A stretch of 64,000 nt of DNA from Streptomyces formicae (lineage in GTDB: Bacteria; Actinomycetota; Actinomycetes; Streptomycetales; Streptomycetaceae): the NCBI RefSeq assembly GCF_022647665.1, contig NZ_CP071872.1, positions 3,844,001 to 3,908,000 on the forward strand, read 5' to 3'. Both the position numbers and the translations under genes were made by a program. Under the pieces are notes generated by a model. It did not search any database. It was not told where the DNA came from and was given only the letters and a program-made list of their open reading frames with translations. Shown here piece after piece: positions 62,601 to 64,000 of the stretch (position 1 is the stretch's first letter; every line of letters begins with the position of its first letter).

Positions 62601-64000
62601 TACGGAAGCGTCGTCGCAGGCCACGCCGCCGCGGGCGGTGCCGCCCCCGACAACCTCGTCCTCCTCGGCAGCCCCGGCACGGGCCTGCGCGCGAAGCACC
62701 TCAACACCCCCTCCAGCAACATCTTCGTCGGCGCCAGTGACTGGGATTTCGTCAGCTGGCTCGACTGGTTCAGCATCGACCCGGCGCACAAGAACTACGG
62801 CCCCGTCACCCGAATGAAAGCCGGGTATGACTGGAAGGCGAAAAGCGGGCCCGCGAACTTCAAAAAAGCACACACCAGCTACTACGATGCCGGCACGGAA
62901 TCCCTGGCCAACGTCTCCCGTGTGGTCGTTGGGAAACCGGAGGAAGTAACCCGGAGGAAAAATCGCACCAGAGTGTTGGGGGGAGGTTACCGGAACCCGG
63001 TCGGACGCCTTTTCACCAATTCACCCAAAAAATCCGCCGCAAAATCCAGGGGTAAGCGGGCAGCTGTCACCGACTTTACGCCCATTTCGAAACCCACCCG
63101 CATGACAAGCACTGAAGGTTTCCCGGTCCTGAGCGGTGGCTCGGGTTCTCCCGCTGTTCCCCTGGACAGCCGGGGGCATGCGACCTTCTTCGCTGCGTAC
63201 GGGGTTGGTTTCTTCACGCCGAGTTTCATGAACATCGTCACGGACAACGGTTTGATAGAACTCGACACCATGTGGAATCTGCAGCCGAAAGGTTTCCGAA
63301 AGGACCGCGTCCTCATCGTCGAGCTGAATCCCGACGGCTCCACCTACTGCTATGAGCGCAGGCTCGGCGATGAGCATAATGACCCAGACCCCAAAGCCCC
63401 GTACAAGGGAGGGAAGAGGCAGTCGTTCGGGCTTCCGGAAGCAGGAAAGGTCATTGTCGTAGCCCTCGTTCCTCATAACAGCACCGAGGTCTGGAACTCG
63501 GCACCAAGCGGCATGAACAGGATTAAACGAAGTGATGTGGACGTGCCGGACCCGTTCCCCCTCTCCTTGGAGACGTCCACCACCGACCTTCACCTGTTGA
63601 AGAGAATCATAAGCAGTCAGCTGCGTCCGCTACCGGATGATATTGATTCCAAAGAGGCGCCGCCAGAGCTTCAGATCCCCGCAGCTGCCCAGAAGCACGT
63701 GGTCGACGCCGTGAGAGATTACTTCACCTCGCACCCTGAGCTGCAGAAGGAAATGGCTCCGTACTACTGGGAACTATTGAACAACGACTACTCGGACGTG
63801 ACCGCTTGGCTGGCCATCAGCCTGGCTCGGGGAATGAATCTGTTCGACACGTCCGCCCCGACCGCGTCGGGGGAGGCTCTGAAATGGACAAATTCTGGCC
63901 AAGTCTATCTCATTGATGCAGCCATTGGCTCCGGTCTGCCCCAGATAATGGGGAGGTCGGGCAAATTCAAGGTCGAAGCAAAGCCCGGACCGGGCAGGTT
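59623..64000 (+). CDS. very large effector candidate with DUF1023 alpha/beta-hydrolase domain; frameshift near start; runs off window
   Basis: ATG 59623 (GGCAGAGG upstream) opens MGKMEKKYSPSSSQAHAKDS and reaches a run of six C near 59790. One further base moves into the long frame (PPQGPELPEMYSLMDVAWGH), which stays open to base 64000, about 1450 residues in all. Otherwise translation could start at ATG 59760. About 800-1100 is a DUF1023-type hydrolase: STAEYVAILVPGMTNSLEKL, VAVVAWMGYKAPKAPWEA, the nucleophile elbow ISGLSYGSVVAGHAA (Ser codon 62598-62600), IFVGASDWDFVSW (candidate Asp) and KKAHTSYYDAG (candidate His). A Lys/Gly/Gln-rich linker (GKGKKKQQGKGKKQGKGKKQ) precedes it. Likely a lipase/esterase-type toxin delivered by the particle. 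Confidence 0.75.

Noticed and set aside
1..64000. tRNA or rRNA genes
   Set aside because: None seen on either strand by eye; no cloverleaf or conserved T-loop sequence in a credible context, though a covariance search was not possible.

Overview
The window is high-GC actinobacterial DNA, almost certainly from a Streptomyces chromosome. The support is third-position GC bias, many GTG starts, GTGA/ATGA stop-start overlaps, a mycothiol-dependent enzyme and Streptomyces-type IS families. It has three parts: a decaying metabolic region, an insertion-sequence belt, and a large contractile injection system (eCIS/CIS) locus that runs off the right edge.

Bases 1-10508 hold remains of a 3-hydroxybenzoate/gentisate module: mycothiol-dependent maleylpyruvate isomerase, 3-hydroxybenzoate 6-hydroxylase, an aromatic-acid MFS transporter, a broken IclR regulator and a benE transporter remnant. 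Also present are a polysaccharide lyase beside the signal-peptide stub of a second lyase, a DUF11-like surface protein, a divergent XRE regulator/methionine aminopeptidase pair, a glutamine amidotransferase with a 28-codon ORF in front of it, and a terpene synthase behind a frameshifted cis-prenyltransferase.

Bases 10640-21300 are mostly mobile DNA: an IS5-like element, an IS1380 element split by an intact IS3 element (5-bp target duplication CCATG), another IS5 transposase, an IS256 element split by a further IS5-like element, and an IS5-like remnant between two 208-bp direct repeats. One apparently intact DeoR-HTH/LacI-type regulator sits in the middle.

Bases 22373-64000 are the CIS locus, all on the + strand: sheath, tube, a small zinc-ribbon protein, a DUF6760-like protein, a Pro-rich protein, second tube, LysM baseplate hub, VgrG-like spike, gp25, J-like baseplate protein, three collagen-like proteins, a second baseplate protein, a giant tail-I-like protein, three tandem FN3/beta-propeller paralogues, a 215-residue unknown, a probable spike-tip protein, a DUF4255 cap and an AAA+ ATPase. 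After these come a 1291-residue cargo or tape-measure candidate and a very large protein carrying a DUF1023 alpha/beta-hydrolase domain, which runs off the end. Sheath, tube, spike and baseplate would form the contractile particle, and the ATPase and cap would serve its assembly. The hydrolase protein, the 1291-residue protein and perhaps the 215-residue protein are the payload candidates.

The most unusual points are these. Hemopexin-like propellers are embedded in two baseplate proteins, and both of those proteins end in a related beta-rich module. The sheath carries a large helical insertion. Collagen-like and propeller cassettes lie inside the structural operon. Each propeller gene is preceded by what looks like the domain V/VI end of a group II intron. 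Several reading frames break by one base in or next to G/C runs, including the J-like protein, the hydrolase effector and the cis-prenyltransferase. These breaks may be real (phase variation or decay) or homopolymer sequencing errors, and the sequence alone cannot decide.
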